A DNA stretch of 34,605 bases from assembly GCA_001771275.1 (NCBI GenBank), contig METE01000004.1, positions 1 through 34,605 on the forward strand, read 5' to 3'. Under the pieces are notes generated by a model that had not been told where the DNA came from, searched no databases, and saw only the letters and a program-made list of their open reading frames with translations. The translations under genes were made by a program, and so were the position numbers. Source of the stretch: a candidate division Kazan bacterium RIFCSPLOWO2_01_FULL_48_13. GTDB taxonomy: Bacteria; Patescibacteriota; Kazan-3B-28; UBA10110. The number at the start of each line of letters is the position of its first letter. Within the stretch, counting starts at the first letter, position 1. Positions 25,756-33,891 of this stretch are shown in pieces.

Positions 25756-26807
25756 TTCCTCTGATTTATCTTTTTATATAATTCGTCGAAAAACGATACG
25801 AGCGCCATTTCCGCATCTTCGTGCAAGTATAGATCAACTTGGGGATTGTTCAGGCTACACTTTTTCCCCACCATAATTAGCAGGGCATCTGGCACATCTT
25901 GTTTTATCAAGGTATCATTGATCAAACCGGCATCGGTGTCTCCGATGTGCAAAATTATGTGATTACTCGAAGAGATCTTGGCCCTTGCCAACCACTCCTT
26001 GAGACCGATACCCTTATTTACAAATGTGGTTAGTTTAGACAGCCTGGCAAAAATCAGATCGTGTTTGTCATATTTGTCGCTAAAGAACACCTTTCTCTTC
26101 AAGGAGTAGTTCCTAAAAATATCATTGCCCCTCACCCCAAGTAATCGTCCGAGTTGACTGATGTTATGCTCCGTTTTAGCAGTCAATCGCTCAAATAAGA
26201 GTCGATGACCAACCCACGATCTTATGACTGGGAATTCGACCCTCAACACCTCTCTTAATCCCTTATCGGATAATCGCCGAATATTCCGGATAGGCGGTAA
26301 TTGTCCTCCCTTAAACCAATCGCGCGGATTCTGAGCAAAAAATAAATCACGGTAATCTAATGCATGATCGTTATAGTAAACTATCCGACCTTTAGGATAG
26401 GACAAATCGACAAAAGGCAGCTGTCCACTTTCGACCCCCTTAAGCAAATGCCGCAAGGCGACTCGATCAATAATACTATTCTTATTAATATATTTTTTAC
26501 TGTTATGAACTATCAAACCACCCGAGTAAAGAACGGCATTCCGCAAATTTAGAAAACTTCTGCTAAACGCGGAGAAGCCCAGTAGATCCCTACCGGTATT
26601 AGGCAACAGAATAATTAGCTTGTCGGATACTAAACTCTTGATTATAGCCTTTACTTTTTTATTGATGTAATTGGAGCCTTTGTCGCGAATAACCAAGGTA
26701 TTATCCAAGTCCAAGCTAACTACTATGGGCAACCGCTTGCCCACAATATGTTCATCTAAAAAGGCGTCTATCGCTTTTTTCATCACACTATCAGCTATGT
26801 ATATCAA
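25752..26807 (-). CDS. HAD-superfamily hydrolase (phosphatase-like)
   Basis: VVSLDLDNTLVIRDKGS (DxDxT), LLPNTGRD, HIGDTDAGLINDTLI (GDxxxD-like motif). Confidence 0.82.
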   Translation of the reverse strand: MIYIADSVMKKAIDAFLDEHIVGKRLPIVVSLDLDNTLVIRDKGSNYINKKVKAIIKSLVSDKLIILLPNTGRDLLGFSAFSRSFLNLRNAVLYSGGLIVHNSKKYINKNSIIDRVALRHLLKGVESGQLPFVDLSYPKGRIVYYNDHALDYRDLFFAQNPRDWFKGGQLPPIRNIRRLSDKGLREVLRVEFPVIRSWVGHRLLFERLTAKTEHNISQLGRLLGVRGNDIFRNYSLKRKVFFSDKYDKHDLIFARLSKLTTFVNKGIGLKEWLARAKISSSNHIILHIGDTDAGLINDTLIKQDVPDALLIMVGKKCSLNNPQVDLYLHEDAEMALVSFFDELYKKINQRK

Positions 26808-28113
26808 CCATCTTTTGGTCTAAAAAATCAATCAGGCCCCCCGATCCTGGATCGGGTTGCGCAAAATGATTAGCTAGTATCAACGATAATATCAAGTCCT
26901 TTTCATCCATACCCGCTATGTCCTTAACTCCAATCGCCCGTAATAGAAACGCGCTTTGCAGTCTTCCTACCAACTCTTGTTCGCATCCGGCTGGCAATAA
27001 TCTGGTGACCGGCCGCACTACGCTATCCCGAAACTGCGTGTATATCTCTTGCTTTAGTTTGGGATAGGGAAACTGGCCATTAACCACCAGCTTCTGGTTT
27101 TTTCTATCTAACTCGCACGAAACAGTAACGCCAGACGAGAATTCCGATAGGCTATCATATTCCTGTCTATCCCTACTTCTCATGTCCGACAAAGTCTCTG
27201 TATTGAAATATTTGGGAATAAAGTAATGCCCTCCCGAGTAGTTGTAGTACGAAAAAATAGCAATATCTTGTATCAGATCGTTATAACCGCCGGTTTCAAA
27301 ATCAAAGAATTTGCCACACAGCGCCATATTAGTTTCGGTGGGATCACCCTGTGACAGTACAAAGAATCGATTGTGTTCCGGCGATAAGTCGTGCCGCGCT
27401 TTTTTAATCAACTCCCCCAATGTCAATGACATTATCTCTCCGTTGACAACAAAAGTCAGTTTTGATAAATCTTCGAATGTAATGCTTTCGGACAGGGATG
27501 GGAAATTAAACATTCTCCCAGCGTACAGCTGATCGATGCGGCCACCCGGCTTGACCCTATCGTAAAAGAACCTGTCATTTTGGCCATGCAAAATAAGCGG
27601 CATTTTAGTAAAGTGTCTCTGAAATATGCTTCCCATTGTGTCAAATAGCCGCCCAGTGCCTTGCAGCACCTTTTGAACATCTTGGGTATCAATCTGCTGT
27701 AAAATCCGGTTGATCTGACTTTGCATCTGCCCTTCCGAAGTACTGATTTCCTCACAATAATCTTGCAGATAGAGTCCATAATCATCGAGGAAGAAGTGAT
27801 CCACGATTCTCTCGTGAGGATATTCCGCCGCAATCTTATAACCCTGCAGTTCTTGCAGTATGCGACTCGGCTTAGATATTTTGAAAAATCTTTTTTCCCC
27901 CTCGACTTCTACGCACCCAAAAACACTTTTGCGTGTTTTGTGCGCTTCGACAACGCGATGATTAACCACGCCATATTCAGAAAGGCATTGATCAATTATC
28001 CCCTCCGCTTGGAGTCGGATTCTTTCCACATAGTCGCCCTCCTTCTCGACAGCCAGTCTATTTAAGGATATCTCCGGCTCATCAGGTTGTGGCGGCACAC
28101 CTTCGATGTTCAT
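26791..28113 (-). CDS. APH/choline-kinase-fold phosphotransferase-like protein
   Basis: FFVLSQGDPTETNMALCGKFFDFETGGYNDLIQDIAIF resembles the HGDxxxxN...D(F/L)E catalytic/metal loops. Confidence 0.65.
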   Translation of the reverse strand: MNIEGVPPQPDEPEISLNRLAVEKEGDYVERIRLQAEGIIDQCLSEYGVVNHRVVEAHKTRKSVFGCVEVEGEKRFFKISKPSRILQELQGYKIAAEYPHERIVDHFFLDDYGLYLQDYCEEISTSEGQMQSQINRILQQIDTQDVQKVLQGTGRLFDTMGSIFQRHFTKMPLILHGQNDRFFYDRVKPGGRIDQLYAGRMFNFPSLSESITFEDLSKLTFVVNGEIMSLTLGELIKKARHDLSPEHNRFFVLSQGDPTETNMALCGKFFDFETGGYNDLIQDIAIFSYYNYSGGHYFIPKYFNTETLSDMRSRDRQEYDSLSEFSSGVTVSCELDRKNQKLVVNGQFPYPKLKQEIYTQFRDSVVRPVTRLLPAGCEQELVGRLQSAFLLRAIGVKDIAGMDEKDLILSLILANHFAQPDPGSGGLIDFLDQKMVDIHS

Positions 28114-29243
28114 ATAGATCTCACCTTACGCATTATCTCTATATAAGAATCGGCGATGTTAGCCAATAATAGATCGGATAGCCCCCGGCGACCAATATGC
28201 CTTTTTATGGTAATCACATTAATAACAAATTTATACAGCTTAGCCCGATCAGGTAGGTAGTAATCGGCTATGCTGTCTGCGATTGTCCGAGTGAATTCCT
28301 CTTCGAGATCGCTCATTAGAACCTGCAAAACAGGATCGTTACTATACTCTGTATCTATCTCTAAGGCACCAGCCTTCAACGACACCACAGCTTTACCGCT
28401 ATTACCGGGGGCCTTTCCGTCTCTAATGTAAGCAACCCGATAGAACCTGTTCGCAAAATTAAACAGCTTGCCGATGTCCATCGCTAAATCGCCCAGCTCG
28501 TCTCCATTAGAAAGGTCCACTACCTTAAACCCATCCGGCCCTAAGATGATATTTGGTGGCTGAAAATCCCCCGTAATAGCCGAAAGATACGGCGGGTTGA
28601 ACCTTTGGAATAATTGCACCACATCATCCACCATCTCGTTGATGGACGGCAACGATATGCGCTCATCATTACTATTCAGAACAATTTTCATATTTATCAA
28701 ATCAGCAAAACCAATGACTGAGTCCCCGATCTGGATCTGCAGGTTCTGAGATAGGTCATCCAGCCGATCGGTCATATATTTTTCCACTCCACCCGCAATC
28801 TCAGTTTCATTCTTAGTGAGGGTGTCCAACCAAAGATGCTTGGCTGCTTGTTGCAATATACTGCGGATGCAAGTGTACACTTCACCCCATTGCCCATTTT
28901 TTCTCAATATAAAATCATCGAGAGTTTCTCCATCATAAAATGGCAACACCAATACCTCATTACTAATATTAGGGATTAAAATGGGTGACAGAAGAAACGG
29001 CTTATTACTGAACTTCGGACTCTGATAAATATTGTTCTCGCGTTCTACTTTTTCTCCTATTTTAACAAAATACTTCTTGCCGGAAGCCAAAAAAATTACT
29101 TTGCGAGCGCCGGTTTGCCCCCCTCTAACTTTTTCTTCAGAATACTGACCATCGCCAAAATACTCGCGGAGCACTTGCTCAATATGTTGAAAGTAGCTTT
29201 GGCTAACCAGCTGTCTTCTCTCGGATGCATTTATGATTCTCAT
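28110..29243 (-). CDS. APH/choline-kinase-fold phosphotransferase-like protein
   Basis: AITGDFQPPNIILGPDGFKVVDLSNGDELGDLAMDIGKLFNF resembles HGDxxxxNIL...VIDL...GDLAxD; N-lobe KKYFVKIG lysine. Confidence 0.7.
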   Translation of the reverse strand: MRIINASERRQLVSQSYFQHIEQVLREYFGDGQYSEEKVRGGQTGARKVIFLASGKKYFVKIGEKVERENNIYQSPKFSNKPFLLSPILIPNISNEVLVLPFYDGETLDDFILRKNGQWGEVYTCIRSILQQAAKHLWLDTLTKNETEIAGGVEKYMTDRLDDLSQNLQIQIGDSVIGFADLINMKIVLNSNDERISLPSINEMVDDVVQLFQRFNPPYLSAITGDFQPPNIILGPDGFKVVDLSNGDELGDLAMDIGKLFNFANRFYRVAYIRDGKAPGNSGKAVVSLKAGALEIDTEYSNDPVLQVLMSDLEEEFTRTIADSIADYYLPDRAKLYKFVINVITIKRHIGRRGLSDLLLANIADSYIEIMRKVRSI

Positions 29244-30346
29244 AACGCATTTACCCTCGCAACAAAATCACTGACTACATCTTTTATCAGCTCAACCCCA
29301 ACATTACGCGCTATCCCCCATCCACTATCAGTGGGAATAATAAAATTATAACAACCCCGGGTATTGATTTTGTCCATAGACAATACAGCTAACAGATTGG
29401 ATGAGGTCATTTGTTTGACCACTCTCCGATCCTTTTCTACATAGCGATGGAAAAGGCCAAATGTATCGACTATGCTTTCGAGTCTCGATTTTTTCAGCTT
29501 CTGCATCCGACGGGCAATTAAGGCGGCAAATAATATGCCGTACGCAACTGCCTCGCCGTGGTTAATCATCGGGTCTCGCTCTAAATAATTGGCTATGGTA
29601 TGACCCAGGCTCAAGGCCCTATGATGCCCGTTGGCATCATAGGGGTCTGATTTAACAAAATGTGTCTTGACGGTTAACGATTCGCTAATTATATCGAGTG
29701 GCAATTTAGTAAATTGTCCGGTAATTAAAAGATGCTCTACCTTGCCCAAAAGTGAAGTGTGGCGCCCCACTATGGCATGCTTCCACACTTCAACCAGACC
29801 ACAGACAATCTGCCGTGGAGATAGACTATCCAAGAAATTAGCGTCGCAAATGGTATATCTTGGCGAATAAAAAGAACCTATCAGGTTTTTCTCTCCCATA
29901 AAATTAATTGCCACCTTGCCGATTATGGAGTCGCCTTGGGACATTAGGGTGGTAGGCACATATACCATAGTGATGCCCCGCATATATACGGAGGCGATGA
30001 AACCCATCAAATCACCCAGATGGCCGCCCCCGATAACCACCAAACAGCTCTGACGACTAAGGGGAAACTTGCGCATACGGTGCAACACCCTCCCTACTTG
30101 GTTATAATCTTTACGAATTGTATCTGCCAATAAAATGAGAGGTATTTTGAGACTTCGCTTCAACCGACCTGCCATCATTTTAACCCGCGGGCTCTCGTGT
30201 ACCTTCGCATCAACTACCAATAATAGCTGGTCAAACTGACCATCTTTAATAAACTTGGTTAATACCGGAATGAAATTGTTCCCAACAACAATGTCTTGGT
30301 TAACTCGGGGCAGATGAATGCGAATTGTCTCGTGGATTAATAACAT
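29240..30346 (-). CDS. Sugar phosphate cyclase superfamily (3-dehydroquinate synthase-like) enzyme
   Basis: LVVIGGGHLGDLMGFIASVYMRGITMVYVPTTLMSQGDSIIGKVAINFMGEKNLIGSFYSPR, GLVEVWKHAIV, RALSLGHTIANYLE, INHGEAVAYGI. Confidence 0.88.
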   Translation of the reverse strand: MLLIHETIRIHLPRVNQDIVVGNNFIPVLTKFIKDGQFDQLLLVVDAKVHESPRVKMMAGRLKRSLKIPLILLADTIRKDYNQVGRVLHRMRKFPLSRQSCLVVIGGGHLGDLMGFIASVYMRGITMVYVPTTLMSQGDSIIGKVAINFMGEKNLIGSFYSPRYTICDANFLDSLSPRQIVCGLVEVWKHAIVGRHTSLLGKVEHLLITGQFTKLPLDIISESLTVKTHFVKSDPYDANGHHRALSLGHTIANYLERDPMINHGEAVAYGILFAALIARRMQKLKKSRLESIVDTFGLFHRYVEKDRRVVKQMTSSNLLAVLSMDKINTRGCYNFIIPTDSGWGIARNVGVELIKDVVSDFVARVNAL

Positions 30347-30450
30347 GTTTTATCAGCACTCCATTTGTTAAGCTTAGAACAAAATAATCGAACCAATACC
30401 ATGGCTCAATAGCATTACTCCTGTTAGTAAGAGCCAGCCCCTATCTAACT

Positions 30451-30852
30451 TCACTTACTCAGCAGGACGGCGGCCTCGGTATAACTGCTCAACCGCTCGG
30501 TTAAGGGCGCCCCGCCCAACAGATGAAAATGCAGGTGTGGCACCACTTGTCCGCCCCACTTGCCCACATTTACCGTTACCCGATAACCGCTATCGGCGAT
30601 GTTTAACTTCTTAGCTAACTCCTTGCACCGATAAATCATCTTGCCCATCAGTTCCTTATCCTTCGGAGTGATATCGGCCAAACTGGCGATATGTTTTTTG
30701 GGAACCACCAACACATGGATCGGCGCATGGGGATGAATATCATCAAAAGCGATCATATCCGCATCGGCAAACCGTTGGCTGACCGGCAGCTTGCCATTAG
30801 CGATCTGACAGAACGGGCAATCCTTAGCTGACCTTTTGAGAGGACGCTTCAT
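30451..30852 (-). CDS. HIT family (HinT-like) protein
   Basis: DCPFCQIANGKLPVSQRFADADMIAFDDIHPHAPIHVLVVPKKHI and GGQVVPHLHFHLLGG; start taken at MKRPLKRSAKDC. Confidence 0.94.
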   Translation of the reverse strand: MKRPLKRSAKDCPFCQIANGKLPVSQRFADADMIAFDDIHPHAPIHVLVVPKKHIASLADITPKDKELMGKMIYRCKELAKKLNIADSGYRVTVNVGKWGGQVVPHLHFHLLGGAPLTERLSSYTEAAVLLSK

Positions 30853-30981
30853 CCCGTTAGAAATCCTCGGCACAAAAATACATAGTCTTTTTGTGCGCAG
30901 TTAATAATATATAAGCTTTAAAAATAGTTGGTATCTTTAGTTGAATATTAAAATGGGTTAGCGGCAGACTTCTAACGGGAT
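30851..30981. repeat. 131-bp segment bounded by perfect 12-bp ATCCCGTTAGAA/TTCTAACGGGAT inverted repeats (no gene inside)
   Basis: Same ends as those bounding the GIY-YIG ORF at 32287-32575. Confidence 0.7.
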
Positions 30982-31967
30982 TCATCCAGTTTAATTATCT
31001 GGTTGATAATATTCTTTACTTCAACCGCGATCAACCGCTTATTCTTATTATCCCTCTCCCCCGTCGCCAAATCGTAGAGGATGCCAGTTAACGACAATAC
31101 AAAGGTCGGCTCTTTGTCGGCTCCCGTCAGCCCATATCCAGCTCTAATCTGATTAACCCAAGTTTCCAGACTCAACTTTTCATCATCAATCTTTAATAAT
31201 GTCCAAGCCAAGAACCGCATCGGCACATAGTGGCGTGGCCGGGTGGTGATGTCTATATCAACTACTCCCATTCGATGTTCTAAGCTATCATACGGCACAA
31301 TTAAATGATCACCATTCGGGTCTCGCCAAATCCGCACCATATCATTTAACTCGGATTGGTGTCGCTGAGTATAGGTCTGAACCTGATCAATAAAATTCTC
31401 ATTAATTAAATCGGACCGGGTTAGCTCAGCGTCCGCCAAGATCGGCTTTATCCAACCCTTCTCATCGTTGTTGGACAACTTTTGCGCTACCCACTCGCGT
31501 CCATTATCAGCCTCATCCTTTTCTAATGGCGCTTGGTTCAATAGGCCATCTATACTACTTAAAGTCTCAAACACTTTTTCCATTAGGTCGGGCTGCTTCC
31601 AAAACTTTTCCCGCGACACTGGCATGCCCTTTAGATGCTCAAATAATATATACCGACCCGGTTCCTCTCTTTTAACCTGAGGAACCCGAAATAACTTGTT
31701 GTCAGTGGCCAGCTGACGCAGATGATTAGTCTGTTCTGCTTCGCGATCGTTGAAATTGCCAATCTTCAAGTTGAATTTGGTTCTATGGCTGTCCTCCACC
31801 AAGAACATATTGAATTTGGGCTTAATCCCATCACCAGCCGAAAATTCACCAACTGGATTATGATTCAGATCAATCTTTTCTCCGCCGGTAAATCGCGCTG
31901 ACGGCCGAACACCCAACTCATCGCAGAGCTGATCTAATGGACTAAGCTGTGACCAACGCTCAATCAT
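30972..31967 (-). CDS. Hypothetical protein with APH/kinase-like features (possibly degenerate)
   Basis: KFNLKIGNFNDREAEQTNHLRQLA...FRVPQVKREEPGRYILFEHLKGMPVS N-lobe-like and RDPNGDHLIVPYDSLEHRMGVVDIDIT C-lobe-like segment. Confidence 0.5.
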   Translation of the reverse strand: MIERWSQLSPLDQLCDELGVRPSARFTGGEKIDLNHNPVGEFSAGDGIKPKFNMFLVEDSHRTKFNLKIGNFNDREAEQTNHLRQLATDNKLFRVPQVKREEPGRYILFEHLKGMPVSREKFWKQPDLMEKVFETLSSIDGLLNQAPLEKDEADNGREWVAQKLSNNDEKGWIKPILADAELTRSDLINENFIDQVQTYTQRHQSELNDMVRIWRDPNGDHLIVPYDSLEHRMGVVDIDITTRPRHYVPMRFLAWTLLKIDDEKLSLETWVNQIRAGYGLTGADKEPTFVLSLTGILYDLATGERDNKNKRLIAVEVKNIINQIIKLDESR

Positions 31968-31970
31968 CGA

Positions 31971-32288
31971 TTATTTGATTAGATTATCCGCATCGACTGC
32001 TTCCCACTCACCACCCACCTCTCGATAAACCGCGAGGGTACTGCTTTTTTCGTCCGGTGAGTAGATGTATTCGTACTGAGCTGCGCTTTTGCCCCGCCGG
32101 TGCGCCCCGATTATTTTTTTATCTAAAACTACCGGCTTAACCGTTCTGACCATTTTAATTTTTCCGATCGGCGCCTCAAAGATCAGGGTTTCGATATCCG
32201 ACACACCCTCTTTTGTCTGCTCGCGGGAGAGCACCTTAAAATTCGTCAGAATCCGATCCAATACTTCTCCCCATTTTTCATCCTTCAT
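31971..32288 (-). CDS. hypothetical protein (about 105 aa)
   Basis: ORF from MKDEKWGEVLDRIL; ATG abuts CTTCTAACGGG; start trimmed from ORF track. Confidence 0.6.
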   Translation of the reverse strand: MKDEKWGEVLDRILTNFKVLSREQTKEGVSDIETLIFEAPIGKIKMVRTVKPVVLDKKIIGAHRRGKSAAQYEYIYSPDEKSSTLAVYREVGGEWEAVDADNLIK

Positions 32289-32575
32289 CCCGTTAGAAGC
32301 CCTTAGCAAAAAATAATTTTAACCGATTATTAATATATCGTTTACCCATACCAGATTTAAGATATCGCTCTCTGGCCCTCGCATCATCCCGGTTCAAAGA
32401 TACCTCATAGTATATCAACTTCCAGGGCACTCCAGATTTAGTTGATGTATTTCTACTGTTATTGTGGGTTAAAATTCTTTTTTGCAGATCGTTGGTCGAA
32501 CCAGTATACCACTTTCCATTTCGTTGACTCACCAGAAGATAAACATACCACTTTGACTGGCTTCTAACGGGACTC
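32287..32575 (-). mobile_element. Candidate TIR-bounded GIY-YIG element
   Basis: ATCCCGTTAGAAGCC (32287-32301) and GGCTTCTAACGGGACT (32559-32574) inverted repeats bracket the GIY-YIG ORF. Confidence 0.55.
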
Positions 32576-32577
32576 AT
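32293..32577 (-). CDS. GIY-YIG nuclease domain protein
   Basis: KWYVYLLVSQRNGKWYTGSTNDLQKRILTHNN...WKLIYYEVSLNRDDARARERYLKSGMGKRYINNRLK. Confidence 0.93.
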   Translation of the reverse strand: MSPVRSQSKWYVYLLVSQRNGKWYTGSTNDLQKRILTHNNSRNTSTKSGVPWKLIYYEVSLNRDDARARERYLKSGMGKRYINNRLKLFFAKGF

Positions 32578-33877
32578 ATATGGTTGGTACTCTTAGCCCC
32601 TTTTCTTCCAATTTCTTTAAAGTAATCTTAACCATATCCCGATCGATCACTGTCTCCTGTGATCGGTCTTCCATATCTCTGATGATCACATTCTTATCGT
32701 GCACTTCTTGGTCACCAATAATAATGGTCAACGGCGTGTGCAGCTTGGCCGCCAAGCGCAGCTGGGTTTGGATACTCCCCCGTCCCAGAGCGCTCGAAAT
32801 CCGCAGATTGGCTAGCTCCAGTTTCTCGACCACTTCAATTGCTTTAGGCTTAGCCCGATCACCTAACTGCACAATAAATACATCACTCTGGATCAGATCC
32901 GGCACAGCCAACGCCTGTTGTTTTAAAATATCAATCACCCGTTCCACCCCGCCGGCATAGCCAAAGGCGGGCGTATCCGGACCGCCCAGCTGTTTAACCA
33001 AAGTATCGTAACGGCCGCCGCCGCCCAAGGATAGTTCCTCGTTGCTGCGCGCTACTACCTCAAATACTGTGTGAGTATAGTAATCCAGACCACGGACCAA
33101 TTTGGGATCTAATTCGTATTCCACCCGCATCTCATCCAAATATTCCAGTACTTTGGTAAACCGTTTTTTTGATTCGTCATCCAAACTATCGATCAGCGAC
33201 GGTGAGATCTTATCCAGAATCTCCCGACATTTGCCGGTCTTGCAGTCCAACACCCGCAAAGGATTCTTTTTTAGCCGCAGCTTGCAATCGGCGCAGAGAT
33301 CTTTCTTGTTTCGTTCCAATAGCTTGCCCAATGCGGTCATCATCTTGCCTTTGGCCCGTTCTGTGCCTAAACTGTTGATCTTAATTACGATGTCCTGCAT
33401 CCCCAGTTTCTTATGGAACTTAGCTACCGTTTGGATCAGCATCGCATCCACGATCGGATCGTAATCCCCCAATAACTCCAATCCGCACTGATAAAACTCT
33501 CTGTATCTGCCCGCCTGTGGCCGATCATATCTAAACATCGGACCCCAATAATACAGCTGAACCGGCTGCGGCATAGTCTGCATCCCGTGCTCGATATAGG
33601 CCCGCGCCACTCCAGCTGTACCTTCGGGCCGCAGGGTTAGGCTATTAGCGCTTTTGTCTTTAAAGCTGTACATCTCTTTGCTGACGATATCAGTAAACTC
33701 GCCCACGCTGCGTTTAAACAGCTCAGTAGCTTCAAAAGTGGGGATGATGATCCGCTCAAAACCAGCAGCTTGCGCTGCTTCGCGAAAATTATTTTCGACC
33801 CAAAACCAATACTTCTGTTCGTCCGGCAATATATCGTGGACGCCCCGGGGCGCTTGGATCTTCTTTTTATCAGTCAT
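32564..33877 (-). CDS. hisS: Histidyl-tRNA synthetase
   Basis: APRGVHDILPDE, LTLRPEGTAGVARAYIEHGM, PVQLYYWGPMFRYDRPQAGRYREFYQCGLELLG, RGLDYYTHTVFEVV, LGGGGRYD. Confidence 0.97.
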   Translation of the reverse strand: MTDKKKIQAPRGVHDILPDEQKYWFWVENNFREAAQAAGFERIIIPTFEATELFKRSVGEFTDIVSKEMYSFKDKSANSLTLRPEGTAGVARAYIEHGMQTMPQPVQLYYWGPMFRYDRPQAGRYREFYQCGLELLGDYDPIVDAMLIQTVAKFHKKLGMQDIVIKINSLGTERAKGKMMTALGKLLERNKKDLCADCKLRLKKNPLRVLDCKTGKCREILDKISPSLIDSLDDESKKRFTKVLEYLDEMRVEYELDPKLVRGLDYYTHTVFEVVARSNEELSLGGGGRYDTLVKQLGGPDTPAFGYAGGVERVIDILKQQALAVPDLIQSDVFIVQLGDRAKPKAIEVVEKLELANLRISSALGRGSIQTQLRLAAKLHTPLTIIIGDQEVHDKNVIIRDMEDRSQETVIDRDMVKITLKKLEEKGLRVPTIYESR

Positions 33878-33891
33878 AGGACTATCGATTA

